Positions 1 to 8,334 are shown, counted from the stretch's first letter. The stretch is DNA of 38,242 nucleotides from Burkholderiaceae bacterium (GCA_031291325.1 JARLJG010000077.1:1-38242); one strand, 5' to 3'. Numbers and translations are program-made. Notes: generated from the letters alone by a model not told the origin.

Positions 1-136
1 AATGTGCCCAAAAATTGCCAAAAACCACGTCATTCATAAATAGCTGATCGGGTGAGGATCGCGCGGGTGCGGGCGCGATGGTGGGCGCCCCCACCCGACA
101 CTGGTTCGCCTATGCTCGACAAGAATTTTTGTCCAC

Positions 137-162
137 GGGGACTGTCACGCCAGACAGTCCCC
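137..162 (-). terminator. Perfect hairpin after the electron-transfer operon
   Basis: A perfect 10-bp inverted repeat (GGGGACTGTC / GACAGTCCCC, six-base loop) lies 13 bases past the stop of the last gene of the minus-strand cytochrome operon. Its position and strength suggest a transcription end or an mRNA-stabilising hairpin. On the minus strand the stem is not followed by a U tract, so it is not a canonical intrinsic terminator. I see no gene between positions 1 and 174. Confidence 0.5.
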
Positions 163-174
163 GCGACAGAAACC

Positions 175-777
175 TTACTCGTCCGGATCCACGTATTCCT
201 TCGGTAGATGATGCGCGATACCCTTGTGGCAGTCGATACAGATCTTGCCCTCGGCCTTCGCTTTCATATGCTTCTTGTACGGTGTGGCCTTCTGCAGTTC
301 CTGGCTCATCGCATCGAAGTTATGGCAATTCAGGCATTCGCGCGAGCCGGACTCCTTCATGCGCGCCCATTCGTCCGTCGCCAGACGCATGCGATTGGCT
401 TCGAATTTTTCCTTGGTGTCGACGCTGCCGGTCAACTTGCCCCAAACCTCGAAGCTGGCCTTGGCCTTGCGCTGCATCTTGTGTATCCAGTCGCGCGGCA
501 CGTGGCAATCCGGGCAGGTGGCACGCACGCCGGTGCGATTCGAGTAGTGGATGGTTTCCTTGTATTCCGGATACACGTTGTCGCGCATTTCATGGCAACC
601 GATGCAGAATTCAAGGGAATTGGTTTGTTCCAGAGCGGTATTGAAGCCACCCCAGAAAATGATGCCGCTGAAAAAGCCGATCACCAACAAGGTCAACAAC
701 GACAGCTTGGCGCTCGGTCGCCTCAAAGTGCGCCAGCACCGTTTCAAGAAACCGGGATTTTCATTTGCGCTTGCCAT
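175..777 (-). CDS. cymA: NapC/NirT-family tetraheme cytochrome c (CymA-type quinol dehydrogenase)
   Basis: This 200-residue protein has a short cytoplasmic N-terminus, one membrane anchor (about residues 24-44) and a periplasmic domain with four CXXCH haem motifs (CIGCH at 58, CPDCH at 88, CLNCH at 148, CIDCH at 180). Length, single anchor and four haems fit the NapC/NirT family, which passes electrons between the membrane quinone pool and periplasmic partners. It is the last gene of a four-gene operon with a decaheme cytochrome and an outer-membrane porin, so its inferred partner is the decaheme protein. Electrons could run towards the quinone pool (iron oxidation) or away from it (metal reduction); sequence alone does not settle this. 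The ATG is preceded by AAAGG at five bases. The symbol follows the Sideroxydans mto cluster nomenclature. Confidence 0.85.
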   Translation of the reverse strand: MASANENPGFLKRCWRTLRRPSAKLSLLTLLVIGFFSGIIFWGGFNTALEQTNSLEFCIGCHEMRDNVYPEYKETIHYSNRTGVRATCPDCHVPRDWIHKMQRKAKASFEVWGKLTGSVDTKEKFEANRMRLATDEWARMKESGSRECLNCHNFDAMSQELQKATPYKKHMKAKAEGKICIDCHKGIAHHLPKEYVDPDE

Positions 778-857
778 ATATACCTTTCCATTACGAACGG
801 GGTGGGCATAAACGAATGCGCACCCCGTAGACTAAACAACTATAATAATTTCAACAA

Positions 858-3401
858 TCACAAGCAAGAGAAGTTGTACCGATACGTTGCATAAATGGTG
901 CTGATGCTATAGCTCGGACTTTGCTGGTTGCTTGGCATTACGCTCGTCGGTGTATAACCCATTTGATAGGCATTGTAAATGTAGTCATCCGCGTTCAAGT
1001 GCTGGAACAGCACCCCGAATCCTACCTGACTTTGCTTGTTCAGGGTGTAGACTCCCGACAATTTCAACACCGCCAACTTGGTCGTGATATCCGGCGTCGC
1101 GCCGCAAGAATAACCGCTCGTGCTGGCCGACAGGATACCGGCGCAAGTGACTCCGCCTGCGATATTTGGCGCCGCTATGGTCGAGGTATTCCAACCCGTG
1201 GTGCTGTTGGAATAGGTCAAATCCGCTGCCACACTGAGCTTGCCGGACAACAATCCGTCTTGTTTGAGATTCAGACCGATGGTGTAGTCGTTGTCCGAAT
1301 ACTTGGTCTGCCACTCTTTCAGGACGTTGACGTAGGTGACGTTTCTGCCATTTTCACTCAGCAGGTCGCGTTCCCTTTTCTGCGCTGTCGCATAGGCGGA
1401 AATGCTGCTCTTTTCGCCAAGCTGATAGGTGGCATCCAGGTTCAAGCTCCAGATGCTGCCGCTCTGCATGCCCAGCGCCGAGTCGTTGTAGTCGTCTTTG
1501 GCGTATTTGCCGCTCAGACCCAGGTTAAGCTGGTCGTTTGCTTGCCAGTTCACGCTCGCTTTGAGCAACTGTTCGGTGCGCGACGCATCGAAGTACGCGA
1601 CGTAGCCGTAATTTTCGTAGCCTTCGCCAGCATTGTAGGCAGACAGCGGGGAATAGAACGAAGTCAGCACATCGGCCTTGCGATCGGCGTAGCTATAGCC
1701 GGCATTCAAACTAAGATCGTCGGTGGGCTTGAACCGGTAGTTCAAGCCGATCTTGTTTTCCTTGCTGTCCGGCACCTGCACGCACGATGCGGTACTGCCG
1801 TAATAAGCTGCCGCAGTTCCACCAGCATTCGGGTCCGAGCCATACAAAAGGCCGGCATTGTTGGCCAATGCGCTGTCGCACCAACGTTCGATCTTCTCGT
1901 AGTTGTAGGCGACGCGGACATTTTGCGCATGGTCGATCTTGTAGTCGGCGCTCAAGTCGATGTCGGTCTTGCGCAGGCTCATCGGTGTATTGACGGCAGT
2001 TCCGGCAGGGTCTTGACTTGCTTGCAAACCGCCGGTCGAGGACAAGGTGCCGGCCGGGTCGATGTTCAAGAACCCGTATGGCAACGCTTCCGTGCGGTTG
2101 TCGCGTTCGTTATATTTGACGGCCGCCAGGAACGACCAATCCTTGATAGACTGGTCTGTCAGCTTCAGGTCGGCATGCGTCGTTACAACCAGGCCATTGA
2201 GCGAATTCTGCGGCAGTCCGGCAGCGGTTGTGCCATTGGCTAACGTGATGGAATTCTGCATCAAATTGTCCGCCCCGCCGGGAACATTGACGTACGCCTG
2301 GTTTTGCGTATTGCGGCCATACGAAAGTCCGCCAGTCAGCTTGGTCTTCGGTGCGAGGTTGTAACCGCCGGACACACTCGCTTGCACAAGTGTGTTGCTT
2401 GGCGGCGTGCTGATCGCTTCGACCGGATAGCCCGAAGCGCCGACCGCAGCGCCGTTGGCCTCTTTGACGGTCGCGCCATTGCCGAAATACGGGCTGGTCC
2501 ACTCGACATCGCTATAGTTGTCGTGGAAGATGGAACCGTACAGGCTGGCCGTGAAATGGCCCTTTTCTCCGATCCAATTGGTCGTCAATTCGATCGTATC
2601 GGTGGAGAAATTGGTCGGATTCGCCAACATCACCGGCGATTCGCCCTTGGCCAGGCCGTAAGCGTATTGCGGCACCACGACGCCGACGCCAACCGTGCCG
2701 CTGGTGCCGAAACCGTCCGAAGCAGCCGAGATCAGCTTCGCGCCGTTTTGCGCCAGGCGGTTATAGTCGAACTGCACCGACCATTGCTTGTCGATCGAAA
2801 ATCCGGCCGACAGGCCCGTATTGGTGCGTCCAGAGTGGATATCCTGCGTCTGGAAGTCGGCCTGCTGGGTCGCTGTCAGCGCCTGCGTGCCATACGGGAG
2901 ATTCTTTGTGTTGTTGACAGTATTGATTACCCCGAAATTGCTGGGCAGGGCAAATACGTTTCCGCCCATCGCACCCTGGAACGGCGTTTGGAACGTGTCG
3001 GTAATATAGTGCGTCAATTCGTCGCGCCGCAAACCGAAGTTCCACGAACCCTGATCGGCCACATTTACGCCAAATTCGCGCGATGTCGTGCCGAGGTCCT
3101 TGCCGTAGACTTCCCAGCGTGTATTGCCTTTGTCGGTGTAAGCGTCGCCGCCGCGCACGTCCAAATTGCCTATGCCATAGACGCCGGACTTATTCAGCCC
3201 GTTGTATTCGCCAAATTTGTCGGAACCGTTGGAAACATTGGTCGCGCCAATTTCAACGAAGCTGTTTGGCTGGGTCAATGCCTTCAAGTCCGCATTGTCG
3301 TCCGCCGATGCGATCATCGGCATCATCGCCATGGCCGCCAGGGCACCCTGCACTGCCAGAGCAAGCACGCTCATTGAAAGAGTTTTATTCATCGATTTCA
3401 T
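858..3401 (-). CDS. mtoB: MtrB/PioB-family outer-membrane porin of a decaheme conduit
   Basis: This 847-residue protein has a signal peptide (residues 1 to about 32, ending in IASA before DDN). The rest is rich in alternating beta-strand stretches, Tyr/Asn/Gly turns and aromatic girdle residues typical of large outer-membrane barrels. Its place directly after a decaheme MtrA-type gene, its length and the N-terminal VEIG..(V/N)SNGSDKFGEYNGL region match the MtrB/PioB family, whose barrel sheathes the decaheme cytochrome across the outer membrane. The start is supported by GGGAG eight bases upstream. Two oddities: the N-terminal CXXC seen in Shewanella MtrB is absent, and the protein ends YRYNF-SCL, so the usual C-terminal aromatic residue is three residues from the end. 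The paralogous names mtrB, pioB and mtoB cannot be separated by sequence reading alone. Confidence 0.85.
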   Translation of the reverse strand: MKSMNKTLSMSVLALAVQGALAAMAMMPMIASADDNADLKALTQPNSFVEIGATNVSNGSDKFGEYNGLNKSGVYGIGNLDVRGGDAYTDKGNTRWEVYGKDLGTTSREFGVNVADQGSWNFGLRRDELTHYITDTFQTPFQGAMGGNVFALPSNFGVINTVNNTKNLPYGTQALTATQQADFQTQDIHSGRTNTGLSAGFSIDKQWSVQFDYNRLAQNGAKLISAASDGFGTSGTVGVGVVVPQYAYGLAKGESPVMLANPTNFSTDTIELTTNWIGEKGHFTASLYGSIFHDNYSDVEWTSPYFGNGATVKEANGAAVGASGYPVEAISTPPSNTLVQASVSGGYNLAPKTKLTGGLSYGRNTQNQAYVNVPGGADNLMQNSITLANGTTAAGLPQNSLNGLVVTTHADLKLTDQSIKDWSFLAAVKYNERDNRTEALPYGFLNIDPAGTLSSTGGLQASQDPAGTAVNTPMSLRKTDIDLSADYKIDHAQNVRVAYNYEKIERWCDSALANNAGLLYGSDPNAGGTAAAYYGSTASCVQVPDSKENKIGLNYRFKPTDDLSLNAGYSYADRKADVLTSFYSPLSAYNAGEGYENYGYVAYFDASRTEQLLKASVNWQANDQLNLGLSGKYAKDDYNDSALGMQSGSIWSLNLDATYQLGEKSSISAYATAQKRERDLLSENGRNVTYVNVLKEWQTKYSDNDYTIGLNLKQDGLLSGKLSVAADLTYSNSTTGWNTSTIAAPNIAGGVTCAGILSASTSGYSCGATPDITTKLAVLKLSGVYTLNKQSQVGFGVLFQHLNADDYIYNAYQMGYTPTSVMPSNQQSPSYSISTIYATYRYNFSCL

Positions 3402-3413
3402 TTTGTTTTCTCC

Positions 3414-4415
3414 CTATCTTTGCAAGAAGGCGCCAGCTGGGCTGTTCGAGCCATGGACCATCACGTGGCAATTCATGCAAGCGCGTCCAGCTGCACTGCT
3501 GCTTGGCGACTTCGGAGAGGAGGCCGTTGCGGTCAAACCCGAGCCGCTGGATTGAATGCCACCGACGTTGGGACCGTAGTTCGCTTGGCTATTGTGTGGG
3601 CCGTCATGGCAGTCGTCGCACAGGAACGGAGCACGCGATTTCAACAGCGGAGTCAGGTTGGAACCGTGCGGTGTGTGGCAAATCGTGCAATCTTCAGAAA
3701 CTGGTTGATGTTCCCACAGGAAAGGACCGCGTTTTTCAGCGTGGCAGGTGAAGCAGGTTTCACGAACCGTGTTCTTCTTGAGCAACTTGGGACCAACCGA
3801 ACCGTGCGGATTGTGGCAATCGGAGCAAACGACTTTGCCGGCATCGATCGGATGCGTGGAAATCTTGTGTGTGTCGGCGCGTTGTTCCTTGTGGCAGGTG
3901 AAGCACACTTCGGGTTGCGTCGGACGGTTGCGAACCTTGTCGACAGGTTGGTGAATCTTGTGGCAGTCGTTACAGGCCATGCCGTTGGCTTGATGCTGGC
4001 TGCCTTCCCATTCGGCACGCTTGGCGCCCTTATGGCAAGTAAGACATTGCGCTGCGCGTTCGCCATTTTCATTCGGGCTATAGACACCCTTGTTGAAAAC
4101 CACATCGGGACGCGGACGTTGTTGGCTCTTCGGGTCGCCCTTCAAGTGGGCGGCGCTTTCGCCGTGACAGGCTTGGCAGCTTGGCGTGCGGGAATCGCCC
4201 TTGACGCCATGCTTGGTTTGATAAATCGACAGTAGCGGCTTGGTTTCACTTTCATCGTGGCAACGCGTGCAAACTGCGTCCCTGTTTGCAGGTGCGGCCG
4301 TAGCAGCCGCCGTCGGCGCCGCGCCGATATCCGGTAGATTTTGGTCTGCCGCGTATGCCGCCGACCCTGCGAGCAGGGCTACGACGGCCATCAATTTCAT
4401 CAGTATCTTCATCAT
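3414..4415 (-). CDS. mtoA: Decaheme c-type cytochrome, MtrA/DmsE/MtoA family
   Basis: This periplasmic multihaem protein has a signal peptide (about 1-22, ..SAAYA before ADQ) and exactly ten CXXCH motifs, with first cysteines at about residues 49, 80, 124, 148, 171, 197, 221, 243, 266 and 313. That count and the length of 333 residues fit the MtrA/DmsE family, a haem wire inserted into the MtrB-type barrel. It lies 12 bases before the porin gene, so the two are surely co-transcribed. I chose ATG at 4415 (or the adjacent ATG at 4412) because GGAAGG/GGGGAG lies just upstream; a TTG frame extension to 4433 would bury that ribosome site. The stretch between haems nine and ten (about 271-312) is long and Ser/Thr/Gly-rich, unlike the tight spacing elsewhere. 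Named mtoA by cluster order; function in Fe(II) oxidation is inferred. Confidence 0.87.
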   Translation of the reverse strand: MMKILMKLMAVVALLAGSAAYAADQNLPDIGAAPTAAATAAPANRDAVCTRCHDESETKPLLSIYQTKHGVKGDSRTPSCQACHGESAAHLKGDPKSQQRPRPDVVFNKGVYSPNENGERAAQCLTCHKGAKRAEWEGSQHQANGMACNDCHKIHQPVDKVRNRPTQPEVCFTCHKEQRADTHKISTHPIDAGKVVCSDCHNPHGSVGPKLLKKNTVRETCFTCHAEKRGPFLWEHQPVSEDCTICHTPHGSNLTPLLKSRAPFLCDDCHDGPHNSQANYGPNVGGIQSSGSGLTATASSPKSPSSSAAGRACMNCHVMVHGSNSPAGAFLQR

Positions 4416-4458
4416 TTCTCCCCAACCTTCCAATAAAAAGCTAAATCTTTCGGGATAA

Positions 4459-4818
4459 CTATTGGCTCAAAATCCAATCGACCAAATTCTTGATCTGCGC
4501 CATGTCTTTCGGTGGCGAAGTCTTGACGATCTTGTGCTCTTCCTCGTGACCGTCCGGGAACTTGGCCTTTTCGCCGGAGGTGACGTGGGTGATCAAACGG
4601 GCTTCTGCGTCAGGCTTGCCTTTGAACTTCTCCGCCACCTTCTTGTAAGCGGGACCATCCTTGTCTTTCTCGACGGAGTGGCACTTGAAGCAATTGTTTT
4701 GCCGCGCCAACGACTTGGCGGCTTCGGCGTCGACTGCCTGCGCCTGAACCAGCGTTGAAGAAAGCATCAATGCCAAGGTCGCGGCAACCAACGAAATACG
4801 CGCAAATTTTGAGTTCAT
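4459..4818 (-). CDS. mtoD: Class I monoheme cytochrome c (MtoD-like)
   Basis: This is a small 119-residue exported cytochrome. The signal peptide runs to about residue 26 (LVQA before QAV). There is one haem motif, CFKCH at 43-47, and a C-terminal helix (KNLVDWILSQ) typical of class I cytochromes c. Met106 in SPPKDM is the likely sixth haem ligand. The mature protein is Lys-rich and soluble, suited to shuttling electrons in the periplasm. It is the first gene of the operon, 43 bases before the decaheme gene, and has a clear AAGGA site seven bases before ATG. In the Sideroxydans mto cluster (from memory) a monoheme MtoD sits at the same place, hence the symbol. A generic cytochrome c551/c552 function cannot be excluded. 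Confidence 0.8.
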   Translation of the reverse strand: MNSKFARISLVAATLALMLSSTLVQAQAVDAEAAKSLARQNNCFKCHSVEKDKDGPAYKKVAEKFKGKPDAEARLITHVTSGEKAKFPDGHEEEHKIVKTSPPKDMAQIKNLVDWILSQ

Positions 4819-5337
4819 TTAGATTTCCTTTGATAACTTACATATTGCGGTCACATACAACACTGTTTCCGACAAACTTTTACCAAGGCAAAGTGTAGTC
4901 AGCTGCCTGTTCCCCCACTATCGGCATTGGATTAGATTCGGGGTAGGAATTTTCCTATTCCAAATGTTTCAATTTGACAGGCGGAAAAATCGATAGAAAT
5001 GACGACAACGGTCGCCGTGCGGGGAAACCGATCAAACTCGTTTTGATGGATATTTGACGGTTGTGGGAGGGGCGGTTTTCACCCTTAGGAAAATGGGTGT
5101 TTTCACTCTCAAATCACGCCAATTCCAGTTGCCGCGTTGCGCGGCGTCGCGCCTATGTTGCGTTGCGGCAATGGCACTTTTTGCAGCCATCGATTCGCAA
5201 GAATTCTCGCGCAGTTAACACGAAAACGAACGCCGAGTCCATCGTTTAATTGTTGTTTTTTGAGCCGAAATTATCGCGACAGATTTCGCTGGCGCTCGAC
5301 TGAAAAACAACACCAACCAGGAATGTTTTTCACCTAT
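4819..5337. other. Intergenic control region of the cytochrome operon
   Basis: This is the 5-prime half of the region between the minus-strand cytochrome operon and the plus-strand hydrolase (start 5461). I see no gene in it. It should hold the promoter of the cytochrome operon, but I could not pick a convincing -35/-10 pair on the minus strand. It contains the palindrome at 4944-4957 and a short duplicated GTTTTCAC at about 5073-5106. Confidence 0.5.
4944..4957. promoter_or_regulatory. Palindrome upstream of the mto-type operon
   Basis: TAGGAA-TT-TTCCTA is a perfect 6+2+6 palindrome about 125-140 bases upstream of the monoheme cytochrome start, nested with a GGAAT/ATTCC repeat at 4946-4961. 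Size and position fit a dimeric repressor or activator site; the factor is unknown. Confidence 0.35.
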
Positions 5338-5379
5338 TTGATCTACATCAAATGCCCGGTTCTATCGACAGCATATTCT
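5338..5379 (+). promoter_or_regulatory. Class II FNR/ANR-type promoter
   Basis: TTGATCTACATCAA at 5338-5351 matches the FNR/ANR consensus TTGAT-N4-ATCAA at every defined base. A -10-like TATTCT lies at 5374-5379. If +1 is taken as 5386, the box is centred at -41.5 and the hexamer occupies -12 to -7. That is exactly the geometry of class II FNR-activated promoters, where FNR replaces the -35 contact. It points at the secreted hydrolase starting at 5461 and predicts a leader of about 75 bases. It is over 500 bases from the cytochrome operon, so control of that operon is less likely. Confidence 0.75.
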
Positions 5380-5460
5380 GTAGAATGGGGAGTTGTATGC
5401 TATAAAATATTGAAATCAAGCTGGACGCCAAGCGGAAATTAAAATTACATTTCATGCTGG

Positions 5461-6399
5461 GTGTCGACCTTGAAAAAAGCGGTGTATGCGTCACGAAAGA
5501 AACCCATGCGAATGATCGTTACGCTAATTTTCGGCGCCATGTTCAGCGCGGGAGCATGGTCCCAAACGACCACATTTAAGGGCTCCTATGACGGCGCCAG
5601 CATCTTCGGCGGCGCCTGCAAGACCAGCTTCGATTTCTCAGGCGCGGAACCGGCGGCAAGCGGCGCCTATCCGGTTTTCGTATACATGGTGGGCACCGTC
5701 GAATCGTTCGACAATGCCGCTGCCTTGGCCGCCGTCAACCGCATGGCCGCCAAGGGATACGTCAGTGCGACTGTTGAGTACGCATCTGCCACGTTCGGAT
5801 CCTGCCCAGTCATCGAATCGAAGACGAATTGCATCTACAATTCAAGCGACACCAGCGCGATTTCCCAGCTCTGCGCTCGCGACAAGGCCGATTGCAGCAA
5901 AGGCATCGTGGTAGGAGGCTTCAGCCAGGGCGCGATCATCGCCATCCTGGCAAAGAACTATAATCCGAATGTATTGGCGGCCTACGGCATGGGCGTCAGC
6001 AATCGCTATTCCAATTTCGATCTATCGAAGTGCGTGTCCGACGGCAAACGCGATCTGGCGAGCAGCAACTTGCGGGCCGTCGATGGCGAAGACGATCAGT
6101 TCGCCGGCTCCGCCAGCGGCTGGGGCAAGGCCAAGCATGCAATGGTGCAAGCGTCGCTCACCAACGTACTCGCCGTAAAATGCGCGGCCGACGCCTACGA
6201 CTGCTTGACTGACAATGGCAGCGGTTGGCTGATCGTCCAGACTAGCCAGAAGGAACAAGGCAGCGCCGACCATTGCTACACGCGCTTGCGCGGCTGCGCG
6301 TCAAATCAACGCACCGTCGACGCCGCCTGGAGCTCCGGCGACGCGAGCTGGCAGTTAAATGCCAACCTCGAATGGCTGGCTGGCTTTACCAAAAAATAG
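5461..6399 (+). CDS. Secreted cysteine-rich alpha/beta hydrolase-like protein
   Basis: This 312-residue protein has an N-terminal signal segment (RMIVTLIFGAMFSAGAWS), so it acts outside the cytoplasm. The core has a nucleophile elbow GGFSQG (Ser155) in an alpha/beta hydrolase context, preceded by VFVYMVG and followed by acidic residues in VDGEDDQF (208-212) and His271 in ADHC, which could complete a Ser-Asp-His triad. About ten cysteines lie outside the signal region, suggesting several disulfides. Substrate is unknown; esterase or cutinase/PHB-depolymerase-like activity is possible. The frame opens with GTG at 5461; ATG at 5506 would also keep the signal peptide, and neither has a strong ribosome site. 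A strong FNR-type promoter lies upstream, so low-oxygen induction is predicted. It converges with the ligase gene across 18 bases. Confidence 0.65.
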   Translation: MSTLKKAVYASRKKPMRMIVTLIFGAMFSAGAWSQTTTFKGSYDGASIFGGACKTSFDFSGAEPAASGAYPVFVYMVGTVESFDNAAALAAVNRMAAKGYVSATVEYASATFGSCPVIESKTNCIYNSSDTSAISQLCARDKADCSKGIVVGGFSQGAIIAILAKNYNPNVLAAYGMGVSNRYSNFDLSKCVSDGKRDLASSNLRAVDGEDDQFAGSASGWGKAKHAMVQASLTNVLAVKCAADAYDCLTDNGSGWLIVQTSQKEQGSADHCYTRLRGCASNQRTVDAAWSSGDASWQLNANLEWLAGFTKK

Positions 6400-6417
6400 G
6401 CGTATCGGCAAACTTGG

Positions 6418-8112
6418 CTACGCCGTCTTTTCCTCATCCAAATCCAGCAATTCGCGCATCATCTCGCGCATCTTGAATTTCTGGATTTTCCCGGTCACGG
6501 TCATCGGGAATTCGGCGACGAAGCGGACGTAGCGCGGCACCTTGTAATGGGCGATTTGCGCGCGGCAAAAATCGCGCACTTCCTGTTCGTCGAGCGTGAT
6601 GCCGGCGCGCAGGATGATCAGCGCGCACAGTTCCTCGCCGTATTTCTTGTCCGGCACGCCGATCACTTGCACGTCCAGGATGCCGGGATGACGGTACAGG
6701 AATTCCTCGATCTCGCGCGGGTAGACGTTTTCGCCGCCGCGTATCACCATGTCCTTGATGCGGCCGACGATATTGACATAGCCTTCGGCATCCATCGTCG
6801 CCAGGTCGCCGGTGTGCATCCAGCCGTCGGCGTCGATCGCTTCGCGCGTCTTCTGTTCGTCGTCCCAGTACCCGAGCATGACCGAATAGCCGAGCGTGCA
6901 GAGTTCGCCGGTGGCGCCGCAGGGCACGACTTCGCCGGTTTCGACATTGACGATCTTGACCTCCAGGTGCGGCTGCGTGCGCCCGACCGTCGCCACGCGC
7001 TTTTCCAGCGGTGTGTCGGCATCGCTCTGGCAACTGACCGGGCTGGTTTCGGTCATGCCGTAGGCGATGGTCACTTCGCTCATGTGCATGTCGCGCACGA
7101 CGCGCTTCATCACTTCGATCGGGCAGGGCGAGCCGGCCATGATGCCGGTGCGCAGCGTCGACAGATCGAACTCGGCAAAGCGCGGGTGGTCCAGTTCGGC
7201 GATGAACATGGTCGGCACGCCGTGCAAGCCGGTGCAGCGCTCCTTCTGCACCGCCTGCAACACCAACAGCGGATCGAAGGCATCGTTCGGATAGACGATA
7301 GTCGCGCCGTGCGTCAGGCAGGCCAGATTGCCGAGCACCATGCCGAAGCAGTGATACAGCGGAACCGGGATGCACAACCTGTCCTGCGCGCTGAGCCGCA
7401 TCGCTTCGCCGACGAAAAAGCCGTTGTTCAGGATATTCCGGTGCGTCAGCGTCGCGCCTTTGGGGAAGCCGGTGGTGCCGCTGGTGAACTGGATATTGAT
7501 CGGATCGTTCGGCGTCAGCGTGGCGCCGATTGCGGCTATGCGCGCATCGTCGGCGCTGCCGCGCGCGATCATGTCTTCAAAGCGCAGCATGCCGGCTTCC
7601 TGCTGGGATCCAAGATGGATCACGGTCTTGAGTTCCGGCAAGCGCGCCGCGCGCAGTGCGCCGGGCGCGCAGCCGGCCAGTTCGGGCGCCAATGCGCGGA
7701 TCATGTCCAGATAATTGCTGGTCTTGAATTCGCACATGCTGATGAGCGCTTTGCAGCCGACCTTCTTGAGCGCGTAGTCGAGTTCCGACACGCGATAGGC
7801 GGGATTGATGTTGACCAGCACGATGCCGACCTTGGCCGTCGCAATTTGCGTCAACAGCCATTGCGCATTGTTGTGCGACCAGATGCCGACCCGGTCGCCG
7901 CGCTGCAGGCCGAGTTCCAGCAGCGCACTGGCCAGCCGGTTCGATTCCGTCTGCAATTGCCGATAGGTATAGCGCAGGTTTTGGTGGCAGGCGACCAGTG
8001 CTTCGTTGTCGGCTACCTTGTTCGCCATGTCGTCGAAAAAGCTGCCGATGGTTTGTTCGATCAATGGCGCGGTCTTCTCGCCGCAGTCGTGGCTCATGCT
8101 CAAGTGCTTCAT
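6418..8112 (-). CDS. AMP-binding acyl-CoA synthetase (medium/long-chain fatty acid type)
   Basis: This 564-residue ANL-superfamily enzyme activates a carboxylic acid with ATP and joins it to CoA. Visible motifs are the P-loop-like [11 protein letters not shown] (about 209-219), YGMTETSP, the hinge region DGWMHTGD, the C-terminal [16 protein letters not shown], and the catalytic lysine in TVTGKIQK. Full length for the ACSF2/FadD-like group; chain length preference cannot be read. There is no signal peptide, so it is cytoplasmic. ATG at 8112 follows GGGGA at seven bases. It is a single-gene unit with its own promoter and an operator-like palindrome over the -35, which suggests repression relieved by an acyl-CoA or related effector. 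Acyl chains or branched-chain acids are the likely substrates. Confidence 0.85.
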   Translation of the reverse strand: MKHLSMSHDCGEKTAPLIEQTIGSFFDDMANKVADNEALVACHQNLRYTYRQLQTESNRLASALLELGLQRGDRVGIWSHNNAQWLLTQIATAKVGIVLVNINPAYRVSELDYALKKVGCKALISMCEFKTSNYLDMIRALAPELAGCAPGALRAARLPELKTVIHLGSQQEAGMLRFEDMIARGSADDARIAAIGATLTPNDPINIQFTSGTTGFPKGATLTHRNILNNGFFVGEAMRLSAQDRLCIPVPLYHCFGMVLGNLACLTHGATIVYPNDAFDPLLVLQAVQKERCTGLHGVPTMFIAELDHPRFAEFDLSTLRTGIMAGSPCPIEVMKRVVRDMHMSEVTIAYGMTETSPVSCQSDADTPLEKRVATVGRTQPHLEVKIVNVETGEVVPCGATGELCTLGYSVMLGYWDDEQKTREAIDADGWMHTGDLATMDAEGYVNIVGRIKDMVIRGGENVYPREIEEFLYRHPGILDVQVIGVPDKKYGEELCALIILRAGITLDEQEVRDFCRAQIAHYKVPRYVRFVAEFPMTVTGKIQKFKMREMMRELLDLDEEKTA

Positions 8113-8201
8113 TCCTGTGTCCCCTATTCGTGTGTCTCGCCGCGCCGGGCGTTGGCCGCAGGCGGTGGTGCAATCAATCTGTCGCAGAAATCGGAACGCA
8201 A

Positions 8202-8237
8202 ATTATAGGCGCGATTTACCTTGACGTAAACGTCAAG
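8202..8237 (-). promoter_or_regulatory. Promoter with overlapping palindromic operator for the acyl-CoA synthetase
   Basis: On the minus strand TTTACG (8225-8230) and a perfect TATAAT (8202-8207) are separated by 17 bases. The -35 lies inside an 18-base perfect palindrome, CTTGACGT-AA-ACGTCAAG (8220-8237). Transcription would start near 8195, giving a leader of about 83 bases. A palindrome of this form resembles, from memory, operators of the MerR-family regulator LiuR of acyl/branched-chain catabolism; that assignment is unverified. Confidence 0.65.
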
Positions 8238-8267
8238 CGAGCACGTGGGCGACTTCATGTCGCCGGC

Positions 8268-8308
8268 AAAAAACGAGCCCGCGCAACGCACGATGCGCTG
8301 GGCGGGCT
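8268..8308 (-). terminator. Rho-independent terminator of the kor-CBS operon
   Basis: On the minus strand AGCCCGC and GCGGGCT (outer arms at 8302-8308 and 8276-8282) pair around a GC-rich inner region that can pair further (GCGC/GCGC). They are followed within two bases by six T residues. The hairpin starts 27 bases after the stop codon of the CBS-domain gene. Confidence 0.8.
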
Positions 8309-8334
8309 TGCGATTGGCTGCGGAGAGTCGTTTC

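Noticed and set aside
6547-8208. Long plus-strand frame opposite the acyl-CoA synthetase
   Set aside because: Antisense shadow: composition dominated by Ala/Arg/His/Asp, no domain, while the minus strand encodes a complete ANL enzyme.
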